This document shows, one piece after another, positions 4,805-12,350 of a stretch of 12,516 nt of DNA; positions within the stretch are counted from its first letter, which is position 1; each line of letters starts with the position of its first letter. The notes beneath the pieces are model-generated. The model was not told the origin of the DNA. It saw only the letters and a list, made by a program, of their open reading frames with translations, and did not search any database. Source of the DNA: Actinomycetes bacterium (GTDB taxonomy: Bacteria > Actinomycetota > Actinomycetes > Mycobacteriales > Micromonosporaceae); NCBI GenBank assembly GCA_021793335.1, contig JAJYSW010000086.1:1-12516 (forward strand), in the 5' to 3' direction. The position numbers and the translations under genes are program-made.

Positions 4805-6891
4805 GAACCGTCAACCGATGGGCGATCCACCGCCCATGGACCGCCATCCTCGGATGGGTCGTCCTCGCCCTGATCGCCGCGCCGCTGGCCATGCAACTCC
4901 AAGGCGCCCTCAAAGCCGGCGGGTTCTCCGATCCGCGCGCCGACTCCGTCGAAGCACAGGAGACGCTGGAAGCGGCGTTCGACCAGAAGCCCAACTCGCT
5001 CATGGTCGTGCTCAGCACCGACGGCGACGCCACCGCCGCCGTCCCCGCCGCGACCGAGATCGCCGTCGACCACGGCGCCGACCTCGTGATCGACCACCTG
5101 GCACAGCCCGGCTGGGTCTCGCAGGACCAGGGCACCACCATGATCGTGCTCGGCTTCGATGAGGACAACACCACCGTCCAGACTCTCGTGCCCGAACTGG
5201 AGCACGCGATCGACGAAGCCGTCGCCGATGGCGTCGCCGTCGAGATCACCGGCGCTCCGGCGCTGGACGCCGCACTCAACCACCACTCCGAACAGGACGC
5301 CGCCAGGGCCGAGATGATCGCCTTCCCGGTGCTGTTCGTGGTCCTGCTGCTGGTGTTCCGCTCGGTCGCCGCGATGCTGGTGCCGCTGGCCATGGCCGGT
5401 GTGACCCTCGCGATCACGCAGGCCGCCGGGTTCGGCTTCACCCAGATCACCGACGTCAACAGCCTGTTCGTCAACATCGTGACCATGATCGGCCTGGCCG
5501 TCGCGGTCGACTACTCCCTGTTCATCATCAAGCGGTTCCGGGAGGAGCTCGATGCGGAACTGCCGGTCAAGGCCGCACTCGAACGGACCATGGCGACCGT
5601 CGGCCACTCGGTCATGTTCGCCGGCCTGGCCGTCATGGTCTCCATGTCCGCGCTGTTCATCCCCCGCACGATGGCCTTCACCTCCATCGCCCTGGCCGGC
5701 GTCCTGGTCACCGCCGTCGCCGTCTCGATGTCCATGACGCTGCTGCCGGCCGTGCTGTCGCTGCTGGGACACCGCATCAACTGGGGCGCGATCGGCCGAC
5801 GACGGAAGCAGACGCCGTCCGAACCGAAGCAGCGGTGGCTGCGCCGACCGGGCATCGTCCTCGCCCTGCTCGTGGCCGCCTTCGCCGCCGCGGCCGCGCC
5901 GGCCTTCAACCTCAACTGGCAGGTCCCGGTCGCCAGCGCGACCATCCTGCCGTCCGACGACGGCGCCCGCACCGGGCTCGAAAGGGTCGAGAACGAGATC
6001 GGCCTCGAAGGGCTCTTCCCGATCGAAGTGGTGCTCACCGCGCCCCAGTCCGCCTCGGAGGACCTGAGCCGCGCCGCCGAGGACCTCGCCGGCGAGGCCC
6101 GGGCGCTCGACGGCGTCCTCGGAGCCCAGGTCGCCTACGGCGAGCCCGCCGACGGGGCGCTCACCGCGCTGGTCAGCATCACCACCGCCGCAGGCCCCGA
6201 CAGCGATGGGGCGCATGCGGTCGTCGATGAGCTGCGCGAGGCCGTCGACGGCCTCGACGGGGACGTGACCGCCCTGCTCGGCGGCGCCACCGCCACCGGC
6301 GGCGACTTCGACGACCTCGTGCTGCGGTCGATGCCGCTGGTGATCGGCGTGGTCGCCGTACTCAGCCTCATCTTGCTGACCGTCTCGTTCCGCACGTGGC
6401 TGATGCCGCTCTTGGCCTTGGCGTTCAACGGGATGGTCGTGGCCGCCAGCCTCGGCGTCCTGGCCTTGGTCTCGGCCGAGGGCGGCACCATCAACAGCGT
6501 CACCCCGCTCATGCTGTTCGCGGTCATGTTCGGCCTCAGCATGGACTACATGGTCATCATGATCTCGCGGATGAAGGAGCTCTACGGCGAGGGGCTGGGT
6601 CACCGCGAGGCCGTCATGGGCGGGCTCGCGCGCACCGCGGGCCTGGTCAACGGCGCCGCGATCATCATGGTCGCCGTGTTCATCTCGTTCACCAGCGCCC
6701 AGATCAGCATCGTGCGGGAACTGGGGATCGTGCTGGCCGTGGCCGTGGTCCTCGATGCGGTCGTCATCCGGCGGCTGGTCATGCCCGCCGCGCTGCTGCT
6801 GGTCGGCGAGCGCGTGTGGGGCCGCGCTCGCCGCGGCGAAGCGGCCGAGCCGGCCCGCGAGCTGGTCGGTGCCGGGAAGGGAGGCCGGTGA
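4801..6891 (+). CDS. MMPL-family RND transporter
   Basis: 696 residues from ATG 4801, which overlaps the preceding stop (ATGA) and has AAGGAG at 4789-4794, six bases upstream. The frame is open further upstream, but that part lies inside the acyltransferase gene and is not coding. The architecture is a tandem RND repeat: TM1 at about 14-32, an external loop at about 40-170, a first TM bundle at 171-325, a cytoplasmic basic linker (RRRKQ), TM7 at about 350-366, a second loop to 510, and a final bundle at 511-670. The proton-relay Asp-Tyr pairs typical of MmpL proteins are in both halves: GLAVAVDYSLFIIKRF (D237-Y238) and FGLSMDYMVIMISRM (D582-Y583). Family members export lipids or lipid-like molecules using the proton gradient. 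It presumably exports the operon's product. Confidence 0.93.
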   Translation: MRTVNRWAIHRPWTAILGWVVLALIAAPLAMQLQGALKAGGFSDPRADSVEAQETLEAAFDQKPNSLMVVLSTDGDATAAVPAATEIAVDHGADLVIDHLAQPGWVSQDQGTTMIVLGFDEDNTTVQTLVPELEHAIDEAVADGVAVEITGAPALDAALNHHSEQDAARAEMIAFPVLFVVLLLVFRSVAAMLVPLAMAGVTLAITQAAGFGFTQITDVNSLFVNIVTMIGLAVAVDYSLFIIKRFREELDAELPVKAALERTMATVGHSVMFAGLAVMVSMSALFIPRTMAFTSIALAGVLVTAVAVSMSMTLLPAVLSLLGHRINWGAIGRRRKQTPSEPKQRWLRRPGIVLALLVAAFAAAAAPAFNLNWQVPVASATILPSDDGARTGLERVENEIGLEGLFPIEVVLTAPQSASEDLSRAAEDLAGEARALDGVLGAQVAYGEPADGALTALVSITTAAGPDSDGAHAVVDELREAVDGLDGDVTALLGGATATGGDFDDLVLRSMPLVIGVVAVLSLILLTVSFRTWLMPLLALAFNGMVVAASLGVLALVSAEGGTINSVTPLMLFAVMFGLSMDYMVIMISRMKELYGEGLGHREAVMGGLARTAGLVNGAAIIMVAVFISFTSAQISIVRELGIVLAVAVVLDAVVIRRLVMPAALLLVGERVWGRARRGEAAEPARELVGAGKGGR

Positions 6892-7439
6892 TGAATGACC
6901 CGGTCCAGTACTACGGGGAGATCCCGGTGGTCTTCGACGGGCTGCGACGCATCGTCTGGAAGCCGCTGGCGGCCGGACGGGCCGCCGTCCAATCGATCTG
7001 GCCCGGGGAGGAGGAGCGGGCCGACATCGACCGCCGTCTGGAACGACGCGAGCCGGTCCTGGTGGTCATCGACTGCGAGGCCCCGCCGGTGGCGCTGCTG
7101 CCGGAGGAGGTGCCGCTGGTGTCCCCGGCGCTGCGCGAGCGGCTGACCGTCGATGACGGAATGCCGCAATTGAGAGTCGAGCAGCTGAACTGGCTGCCGA
7201 CGCCGCTGGAGCAGTCCGGTCGGAAGCTCCTGGCCGCGGTGCGGTCGCGGATGCGGTCGATACCGGCGCCGCTGCTGCCACGGGTCGTCCTCGACGGCGA
7301 TGCGGGCGGGGCGATCCGCTTCGCGGTCCGAACCGACGTCCGACCATTGTCCGAACTGGACCTGGTCCGGATCGTTCGTCACCTGTGGTCGGTCTCGGCC
7401 CGAGCCGAAGGGAGGGTGGAGCGTGTCCGGGCCGCTTGA
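6891..7439 (+). CDS. Unrecognised 182-residue operon protein
   Basis: Starts at ATG 6891, sharing one base with the MMPL stop (TGATG), with AAGGGAGG at 6877-6884, six bases upstream. The protein begins MNDPVQYYGEIPVVFDGLRR. It is soluble with no signal peptide or membrane segment. Visible parts are a Trp/Arg-rich N-terminus, a short predicted strand PVLVVIDCEAPPVALL (about 55-70) with one cysteine, a proline-rich middle (WLPTPLEQSGRKLL), then a basic stretch and strands RVVLDGDAGGAIRFAVRTD. I recognise no family and assign no function. Its place between an exporter and a reductase, with overlapping junctions on both sides, suggests a dedicated part of the same pathway, such as an accessory to the acyltransferase or exporter. 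It is clearly coding by frame, third-base GC and ribosome binding site. Confidence 0.8.
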   Translation: MNDPVQYYGEIPVVFDGLRRIVWKPLAAGRAAVQSIWPGEEERADIDRRLERREPVLVVIDCEAPPVALLPEEVPLVSPALRERLTVDDGMPQLRVEQLNWLPTPLEQSGRKLLAAVRSRMRSIPAPLLPRVVLDGDAGGAIRFAVRTDVRPLSELDLVRIVRHLWSVSARAEGRVERVRAA

Positions 7440-8163
7440 GGGCCGCGTCGCCGCGGTGACCGGGGCCGGGCGTGGGCTCGGCCTGGCCATTGCGCAGACG
7501 CTGGTGGAGCGGGGCGCGCGCGTGGTCGCACACCACCGCTCCGCCTCGCCGGACCTGGAGCGACTGGGCGAGGCCCGCCCCGAGCAGGTGACGCGGGTCG
7601 GCGGCGATCTGTCCGATGAGGCCACGGCCGAGGCGATCGCCGCCGCGGCGAAACGCTTCGGATCGTTCGACGTCCTGGTGTGCAACGCCGGGGCCTCCAA
7701 AGACCAGCTGCTGGTCCGCACCAGCGTGGACGACTGGGACACGGTGCAGCGCAACAATCTGCGCAGCGCGTTCCTCGCCACCAAGCATGCGCTGCGGGTG
7801 ATGATGCGCCAAAGGTCGGGGCGGATTCTGTATGTCTCGTCCGTGGCGGCGTTCTACGGCAATCCCGGCCAGTCCGCTTATGCCGCGGCGAAGGCCGGAC
7901 TGACCGGGCTGTCGATGAGCGTGGCCCAGGAGTACGGCCACTACAATGTCAAGGCCGCCGTGGTAGCTCCGGGCATCTTGGACACTGGCATGGCCGAGCG
8001 CCTGGCAGGCGACCGCTTGGACCGGATCACCGAACGTTCCTTGGGCCGCTTCGAGGGCAGCACCGGTCAGACCGCGGAGACGGTGGCGTTCCTGTGTGGG
8101 CCCGGCGCCGAGAGCGTGAACGCGACGACCGTCCACGTCAACGGAGGAGTGAAGTACCCGTGA
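7423..8163 (+). CDS. FabG-like short-chain dehydrogenase/reductase
   Basis: 246 residues from GTG 7423. This start is chosen because AAGGGAGG (7408-7415) lies seven bases upstream and the protein then begins MSGPLEGRVAAVTGAGRGLG, the normal SDR N-terminus. It overlaps the previous gene by 17 bases. The Rossmann motif TGAGRGLG is at 13-20, CNAGAS at 87-92, and the catalytic set is N111/N112, S140, Y153 and K157 (SSVAAFYGNPGQSAYAAAK). R39 after the second strand suggests NADP(H). The nearest functional class is 3-oxoacyl-ACP reductase: reduction of a beta-keto group on an acyl chain or related ketone. The C-terminus NGGVKYP replaces the usual DGG. In this operon it likely trims or reduces an acyl or ketone intermediate. 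The exact substrate is unknown. Confidence 0.92.
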   Translation: MSGPLEGRVAAVTGAGRGLGLAIAQTLVERGARVVAHHRSASPDLERLGEARPEQVTRVGGDLSDEATAEAIAAAAKRFGSFDVLVCNAGASKDQLLVRTSVDDWDTVQRNNLRSAFLATKHALRVMMRQRSGRILYVSSVAAFYGNPGQSAYAAAKAGLTGLSMSVAQEYGHYNVKAAVVAPGILDTGMAERLAGDRLDRITERSLGRFEGSTGQTAETVAFLCGPGAESVNATTVHVNGGVKYP

Positions 8164-8558
8164 GAACGCACCGGTGCTCCCGAGAGGTGGCCGCCTCGCC
8201 GGAGCGCATCGCGCGGATCGTCTGTGACGCCGCGCGCCTACCCGAGTGGAATCCGGCGCTGGTCGAAGTGGAGGCATCGGGCCGGGCCCTGGAGCGGCGA
8301 CGCTACCGGATGCGGGCCATCCGGGGCCTGCGCGGGCACCTGGTCTACACCTTGATCAGCCCCGAACGCATCGAGATGACCATGCAGGTCCAGGGCCTGC
8401 GCGAAGAGGGGTCCTGGCTTCTGGAGCCGTTGGGCGATCGCACCAGGGTCGAGCACGGCTTCAGCCACACCGGCCTGCTGGGGCGCCTGCTGAGCCCGGC
8501 GTTCCAGGACGTGGCCGAGCTGCGCCTGGACCGCCTGGCCGAGCGGGCCGCAACCTGA
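8160..8558 (+). CDS. Small SRPBCC/polyketide cyclase-like protein
   Basis: 132 residues from GTG 8160, overlapping the SDR stop (GTGA). GGAGG at 8143-8147 is 12 bases away, a long spacing, so translational coupling probably drives initiation. The features fit the START/SRPBCC fold: an N-terminal strand, ASPERIARIVCDAARLPEWNPALVEVE (12-38) with the typical PEWNP turn, long beta strands (RRYRMRAIRGLRGHLVYTLI, WLLEPLGDRTRVEHGFSHTG) and a C-terminal helix ending DRLAERAAT. The fold makes a hydrophobic pocket and includes cyclases, dehydratases and lipid carriers. Last gene of the operon, followed directly by a strong hairpin. It may bind or cyclise the operon's hydrophobic product. No catalytic residues can be assigned. 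Confidence 0.8.
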   Translation: MRTHRCSREVAASPERIARIVCDAARLPEWNPALVEVEASGRALERRRYRMRAIRGLRGHLVYTLISPERIEMTMQVQGLREEGSWLLEPLGDRTRVEHGFSHTGLLGRLLSPAFQDVAELRLDRLAERAAT

Positions 8559-8585
8559 ATCGCACCGCAGTTCGAATCGCACCGT

Positions 8586-8621
8586 CGCCGTGGGCCCGTC
8601 CGACCGGACGGGCCCACGGCG
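8586..8621. terminator. Bidirectional GC-rich hairpin terminator
   Basis: A perfect inverted repeat with 17-base arms (CGCCGTGGGCCCGTCCG, then AC, then its complement) between the converging SRPBCC and oxidoreductase genes. There is no T-tract on either side, as is common for actinobacterial terminators. It lies 27 bases after one stop codon and 25 bases past the other, so it can end transcription from both sides. Confidence 0.8.
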
Positions 8622-8646
8622 TTCGCAAGCGACCATCGTGTTCCCT

Positions 8647-9603
8647 TCAGGACACCTCGATGATGATCTTGCCCCGGTTGTCGCCGGAGACGAGCCGCCT
8701 GAACGTCTCGTGCGCCTCCGTCAGCGAATAGGTCCGGTCGATGGCGATGGAGGCGCTGCCGTCGGCGATCAGGGCGGTGACCGCCTCCAGGCTGGAGCGT
8801 GACTGCGGCACCGCCAGCACCTCGACCCGTTTCCCGGTGGTCCACCGGATCGGTGGTCCGGCGGTGAGCGTCGCGAGCAGGACGCGGGTGTGTCCGCCGA
8901 CGATGAGGTAGGTCCCGCCGCGGCGCAGGGCCCGGCTCGCCCGGTACGGCGAGCGGTGCGCGATGAGATCCACGATGCGGTCGTAGCGATCGAGGTGGGC
9001 GGTCCAGTCCCGGGTCTCGAAGTCGATCGTCTCCTCGGCCCCGAGCCGCAGCAGGTGGTCGGCCTTGTCCGCCCGGTCCACGGCCGTCACCGTGGCGCCG
9101 AGGTGCCGGGCGAGGCCGATCACGAGCGCGCCTCCGGCACCGCCCGCTCCGTTGACCAGCACCCGCTCTCCCGGCCGCAGGCCGCTGGTGGCTCGCAGCG
9201 CGATGCCCCCGGCCTGTGGGATCGCGACCGCCTCTTGGAATGACAGACCGGGCGGCTTGCGGGCCAGCAGCTTCGGGGTGGTCGTGACGTACTCGGCGAG
9301 GTCGCCGCGGTACCCGGGCAGTTCCCCGAACACCTCCTCGCCCGGCGCGTATTCGGTCACCGAAGCCCCTGCGGCGACCACGACGCCAGCGATGTCCGAG
9401 CCGGGGACGGGGTCGCGCGGGCGTCGCAGGCCGGCCATGCGTGCGTAGTAGGGGCGCCCGGCGAGGTTCTCGCGGTCCGATCCGTTGAGGGAGGCGGCCC
9501 GGACCTGGATGAGGACTTCATCGTCCGCAGGGACCGGATTGGGGACATCGTCGACGGTGATGACCTCGGTCGTGCCGTAGCGGTCTTGGATGACGGCTTT
9601 CAT
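8647..9603 (-). CDS. Zinc-independent MDR oxidoreductase (NADPH:quinone reductase-like)
   Basis: 318 residues. On the minus strand the ATG is preceded by GGAG eight bases away. The GroES-like N-terminal domain (1-120) includes LIQVRAASLNGSDRENLAG, DPVPGSDIAGVVVAAGASVTEYAPGEEVFG and DLAEYVTTTPKLLARKP. The nucleotide-binding domain has VLVNGAGGAGGALVIGLARHLGATV, with the GxGGxGG glycines at 152-158, followed by TAVDRADKADHLLRLGAEETIDF. There are no structural or catalytic zinc cysteines, so it belongs to the quinone oxidoreductase-type MDR enzymes, which reduce quinones or enones with NAD(P)H. It is monocistronic, convergent with the operon and divergent from the phosphatase gene. The natural substrate is unknown. 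Confidence 0.92.
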   Translation of the reverse strand: MKAVIQDRYGTTEVITVDDVPNPVPADDEVLIQVRAASLNGSDRENLAGRPYYARMAGLRRPRDPVPGSDIAGVVVAAGASVTEYAPGEEVFGELPGYRGDLAEYVTTTPKLLARKPPGLSFQEAVAIPQAGGIALRATSGLRPGERVLVNGAGGAGGALVIGLARHLGATVTAVDRADKADHLLRLGAEETIDFETRDWTAHLDRYDRIVDLIAHRSPYRASRALRRGGTYLIVGGHTRVLLATLTAGPPIRWTTGKRVEVLAVPQSRSSLEAVTALIADGSASIAIDRTYSLTEAHETFRRLVSGDNRGKIIIEVS

Positions 9604-9640
9604 GAGGGGTGCTCCGGTTTCGTGTCGGCAGGACGCCTTC

Positions 9641-9646
9641 AGTTTA
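9641..9646 (-). promoter_or_regulatory. Possible -10 box of the oxidoreductase gene
   Basis: On the minus strand, TAAACT (9641-9646) is an AT-rich hexamer of the TANNNT form in a GC-rich gap. It would start transcription about 30 bases before the ATG. No good -35 box is seen at the usual distance. Confidence 0.3.
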
Positions 9647-9670
9647 GTGCTGGCACGGCCATCGCACGTG

Positions 9671-9694
9671 CGGCCGAGGCGGCCGCCTCGGCCG
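9671..9694. promoter_or_regulatory. Perfect 24-bp palindrome between divergent genes
   Basis: Each half reads CGGCCGAGGCGG outward from the centre at 9682.5, with no spacer. It lies in the 151-bp gap between the oxidoreductase and phosphatase genes, upstream of both starts. It could be an operator for a dimeric regulator of both genes. Chance palindromes are likelier in GC-only sequence, but a 24-bp perfect one is still notable. Confidence 0.45.
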
Positions 9695-9754
9695 GCCGCC
9701 GGTAGTCTGCGGAACAGCCCGAGTGGGTTTCGAGTCCGGGTCGATGGGAGTCCG

Positions 9755-10537
9755 ATGTTCGTGCAAGTCTCAGCGGCGACGCTCGCGGGTGGACCGGAGC
9801 CGAACGAGGACTATTACTTGGTCTCGCCTTCGTGGGCCCTGGTCCTGGACGGCGTCACCCGTTACCCCGAGGACGGCTGTGTCCACGACGTGCCCTGGTA
9901 TGCGGCCGCGCTCGGTGCCGCGCTCGCCGAGCGGCTTCCCGAATCGGACCGGTCGCTCCGCTCGTGCCTGGCCGGTGCGATCGAAGCGGTCACCGAAGCC
10001 CACCGCTTGAGCTGCGATCTGTCGAATCCGGTCTCACCGGCGGCGACCGTCGCGATCGTCCGCTTCGGCGGCGGCCGGCTCGAATGGCTGGTACTCGGTG
10101 ACTGCGCCGTCGTATGGCGTGCCCCTGGCCGGGATCCGCACGTCGAATCCGACGATCGGCTCGCGCATCTGGCGGACCCGCCACCGGCCGTCGACCTGGG
10201 CGGGATCAGACGCTATCCGATCGACTACATCGCCCGCGTCCGCAACTGCCCCGGCGGTTTCTGGGTGGCCTCTGCCGAGCCCGAAGCCGCCGAGCAGGCG
10301 CGGGCGGGCGTGGTTCCGGCGGACGGGCTCGAGGCCGTCGCGCTGTTCACCGACGGTCTCACGCGTCTGGTCGAACGGTACGGCCGCACGTGGAGCGAGG
10401 TGCTCGACGCCGCGGCCGCCCACGGCGTGCCGCGTCTCTTGGCCCGGGTCCGGGAGGCCGAGAACAACGATCCGGGGGCGATCGCCCGCGCCAAACGCCA
10501 CGATGACGCGACCGGCGTGCTCCTCCAACTGGCATGA
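9755..10537 (+). CDS. Compact PP2C-family protein phosphatase
   Basis: 260 residues from ATG 9755, with GGGAG (9746-9750) four bases upstream. The frame is open further upstream, but that part overlaps the oxidoreductase start region and lacks coding character. PP2C metal-binding motifs appear in order: PNEDYYLV (N17, E18, D19), ALVLDGVTRY (D32, G33), SPAATVAIV (94-102), WLVLGDCAVV (G115, D116), VALFTDGLTRL (D200, G201) and the C-terminal DDATGVLL (D250, D251). These acidic residues bind the Mn/Mg pair for removing phosphate from Ser/Thr. No kinase, membrane segment or sensor domain is attached, so it is presumably a cytosolic phosphatase acting on unknown targets. The motifs are divergent from the standard (DGV for DGMGG, DDAT for DNAT) but the acidic residues are kept. 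Confidence 0.85.
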   Translation: MFVQVSAATLAGGPEPNEDYYLVSPSWALVLDGVTRYPEDGCVHDVPWYAAALGAALAERLPESDRSLRSCLAGAIEAVTEAHRLSCDLSNPVSPAATVAIVRFGGGRLEWLVLGDCAVVWRAPGRDPHVESDDRLAHLADPPPAVDLGGIRRYPIDYIARVRNCPGGFWVASAEPEAAEQARAGVVPADGLEAVALFTDGLTRLVERYGRTWSEVLDAAAAHGVPRLLARVREAENNDPGAIARAKRHDDATGVLLQLA

Positions 10538-10652
10538 CCGTCCGATGGAGTATGAGGTGGGCATCGGCGAAGACGCCGTGGTCGCAGGCTCCGCTCTGCC
10601 GATGGAGGCAAAGCGGCATCATCGGTAAGGCGATCCCGTTGACGCGCTTCCG

Positions 10653-10658
10653 TATAGT
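10653..10658 (+). promoter_or_regulatory. -10 box next to the start codon (possible leaderless transcript)
   Basis: TATAGT ends six bases before the ATG at 10665, placing the transcription start at or next to the start codon. GAGGA directly abuts the ATG, too close for a normal Shine-Dalgarno. TTGACG (10639-10644) is nearby but only eight bases from the -10, so it is not a standard -35. Confidence 0.45.
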
Positions 10659-10664
10659 CGAGGA

Positions 10665-12254
10665 ATGCGACATAGATCATTGTGCTCGGGCCGGATTGCG
10701 CGGATATTGACGGCTCTGCCCGTGGCAGCGGCACTGACCATCGGCGCGGGGTGCTCCTCCCCGGAGACCGGCACGATCGACGGCGGTGATATGTCTGATG
10801 AGGCCGAATCGTACCGGCCGCCGCTAATGTTCGACGCCGCCACCGTCGACACCGATGTCGAGGCGCACCTGGTCGACGGCGACGTGCTCTACACCTTGGA
10901 CGCCACCGATCCGAACGGGGCCAGGGAGGACTCGATCACCACTTGGTCGATCGGCACCGGTGAGATCGTCAACACCGCCTTCGTCGGCGAGACCGCCGCC
11001 GACATCGATGAATACGGCAACCAGGTACCGCGGTTCGGGAAGGTCGATGGCCGAGTGGTCTTGGCTCACGCTCGTGTCATGGGCGGTACCGATGCGGCGA
11101 CCGGCGAGGACGCCGATGCACTGTACGTGTCGCTGCTGGACGCCGCGGACGGCTCCCTGATCTGGGAGGTGCGGTTCGACACTGCAGCCCCGGTCGAGGC
11201 CGAGTCGTCGTGGGCCGGATCGGCCGGCATTGCGATCCGAGCGGTCGGGCGCCACGTGATCGTCACGGCCGCATATGAGGAGGCAGGGTCAGAGGCCTGG
11301 ATCCTCGACGCGGTGGACGGCGAACGCGTCGGTGCGGGGCTGGAGGTGATTCCCATGCTTGAACACGACGGCGTGGTCGCCGGTCCGAGGCGGGACATGT
11401 CCGATGCGCCGGCGGTGGCGGCCTACGATCTCGAATCCGGGGCCGAGCTCTGGGCCGCCGAGCTCGGCGGTGGCCGGTCGCACCGCGTGGTCGATCTGGG
11501 GGAAGGGCTCTTGGCGGCCTACGAGTACCGGTTCGAATACGAGTCGGATCGCCACCGGGAGGCGGGCGAACACGAATCGTTGATACAGTGGACTCGAGTT
11601 TTCAACGTCGCCGACGGGAGCGAACTGCTGGCGGTCGAGGCCGAGGTCGAAGGGCCGGTCGCATGCCTCTCCGACGGGTTCGGGCTGATCGGATGCGCCG
11701 ATGAGGAACGCTCATATCTTGAGGTGTTCGGTCTGGCCACGGGAGAGTCGGTGTGGAGCAGCCGGCGTGCCCCGGTCGATTGGCACCAGCCGAACCTCTT
11801 GGGCGCCTTCTCCGACGGGGTCCTGTACATGGGCGACAGCTATGACGGCCGGGCCATGGCCGTCGACGGCCGCACCGGCGAGTATCTGGCCGAGGACCTC
11901 CCGGCCGTGTTCACCGAAGTGGGCCCCGGCTACGGTCTGGCACTCCGAGACGAGGTGTTCCAAGCGCCCGAGATCACGGTGTACCCCGCGAGCGTCGACC
12001 GCGGCGGGCGGCTCGGCGTCGAGGTCACCGACGGGCCCAGCGGCGTGTTCGTGGAATCGGTCGCCGACGGCTCGCCGGCCGATCTGGCCGGCCTGGAAGT
12101 CGGCGACCTCATCAGCGCGGTCGACGATATCGCAGTCACCGCCGGTGAGGACCTCGTCCATGTGATACGCCAGTACGCGCCAGGCGACACCGTCGAGGTG
12201 ACTTTCGTCCGTGACGGCGAAAACCAGAGCGTGGAGGTTGTCCTCGGCGGCTAG
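10665..12254 (+). CDS. Lipoprotein with PQQ-like beta-propeller and C-terminal PDZ domain
   Basis: 529 residues. The N-terminal signal has basic residues (MRHRSLCSGRIAR), a hydrophobic core (ILTALPVAAALTI) and GAGC, with Cys30 as the likely lipidated residue; Gly at -3 is a non-ideal lipobox. Residues 50-440 contain repeated PQQ/Trp-docking-type blades: SLLDAADGSLIWEVRF, WILDAVDGERVGAG, AAYDLESGAELWAAEL, FNVADGSELLAVEAEV, VFGLATGESVWSSRR and AVDGRTGEYLAEDL. Residues 447-529 are a PDZ domain (GGRLGVEV…VFVESVADGSPADLAGLEVGDLISAVDDIAV…VEVTFVRDG), the HtrA type that binds protein C-termini. No protease domain or transmembrane anchor is present. The inferred role is a surface scaffold or sensor binding extracytoplasmic proteins. 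The gene has its own promoter-like sequence 5' of the start. Neither the partner nor a bound cofactor can be assigned. Confidence 0.85.
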   Translation: MRHRSLCSGRIARILTALPVAAALTIGAGCSSPETGTIDGGDMSDEAESYRPPLMFDAATVDTDVEAHLVDGDVLYTLDATDPNGAREDSITTWSIGTGEIVNTAFVGETAADIDEYGNQVPRFGKVDGRVVLAHARVMGGTDAATGEDADALYVSLLDAADGSLIWEVRFDTAAPVEAESSWAGSAGIAIRAVGRHVIVTAAYEEAGSEAWILDAVDGERVGAGLEVIPMLEHDGVVAGPRRDMSDAPAVAAYDLESGAELWAAELGGGRSHRVVDLGEGLLAAYEYRFEYESDRHREAGEHESLIQWTRVFNVADGSELLAVEAEVEGPVACLSDGFGLIGCADEERSYLEVFGLATGESVWSSRRAPVDWHQPNLLGAFSDGVLYMGDSYDGRAMAVDGRTGEYLAEDLPAVFTEVGPGYGLALRDEVFQAPEITVYPASVDRGGRLGVEVTDGPSGVFVESVADGSPADLAGLEVGDLISAVDDIAVTAGEDLVHVIRQYAPGDTVEVTFVRDGENQSVEVVLGG

Positions 12255-12284
12255 AGGTCTCCGTTCGAGTGCCGCGCGCGCCGC

Positions 12285-12302
12285 CACCGCCTCCTGGCGG
12301 TG
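12285..12302. terminator. Short hairpin between convergent genes
   Basis: CACCGCC, loop TCCT, then GGCGGTG: a perfect 7-bp stem 31 bases past the lipoprotein stop. CGAGT/ACTCG flanks could extend it with a bulge. There is no T-tract. It is a plausible shared terminator between convergent genes, but modest. Confidence 0.4.
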
Positions 12303-12350
12303 CGACTCGGGCATGTGCGGCCACACCGACGGCCTGCCCCAGGTCGGCGC

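Noticed and set aside
4618..6603. A 661-codon minus-strand open frame opposite the MMPL gene
   Set aside because: Its His/Asp/Gly/Gln-rich composition is typical of an antisense GC artefact; the plus strand encodes a clear transporter.
10542..10607. Direct repeat CCGATGGAG (10542-10550 and 10599-10607)
   Set aside because: Two 9-base copies 57 bases apart in a short gap, with no further copies or symmetry; most likely chance.
10639..10658. Classical -35/-10 promoter TTGACG…TATAGT
   Set aside because: Only eight bases separate the hexamers, about half the required spacing. Only the -10 element was kept.
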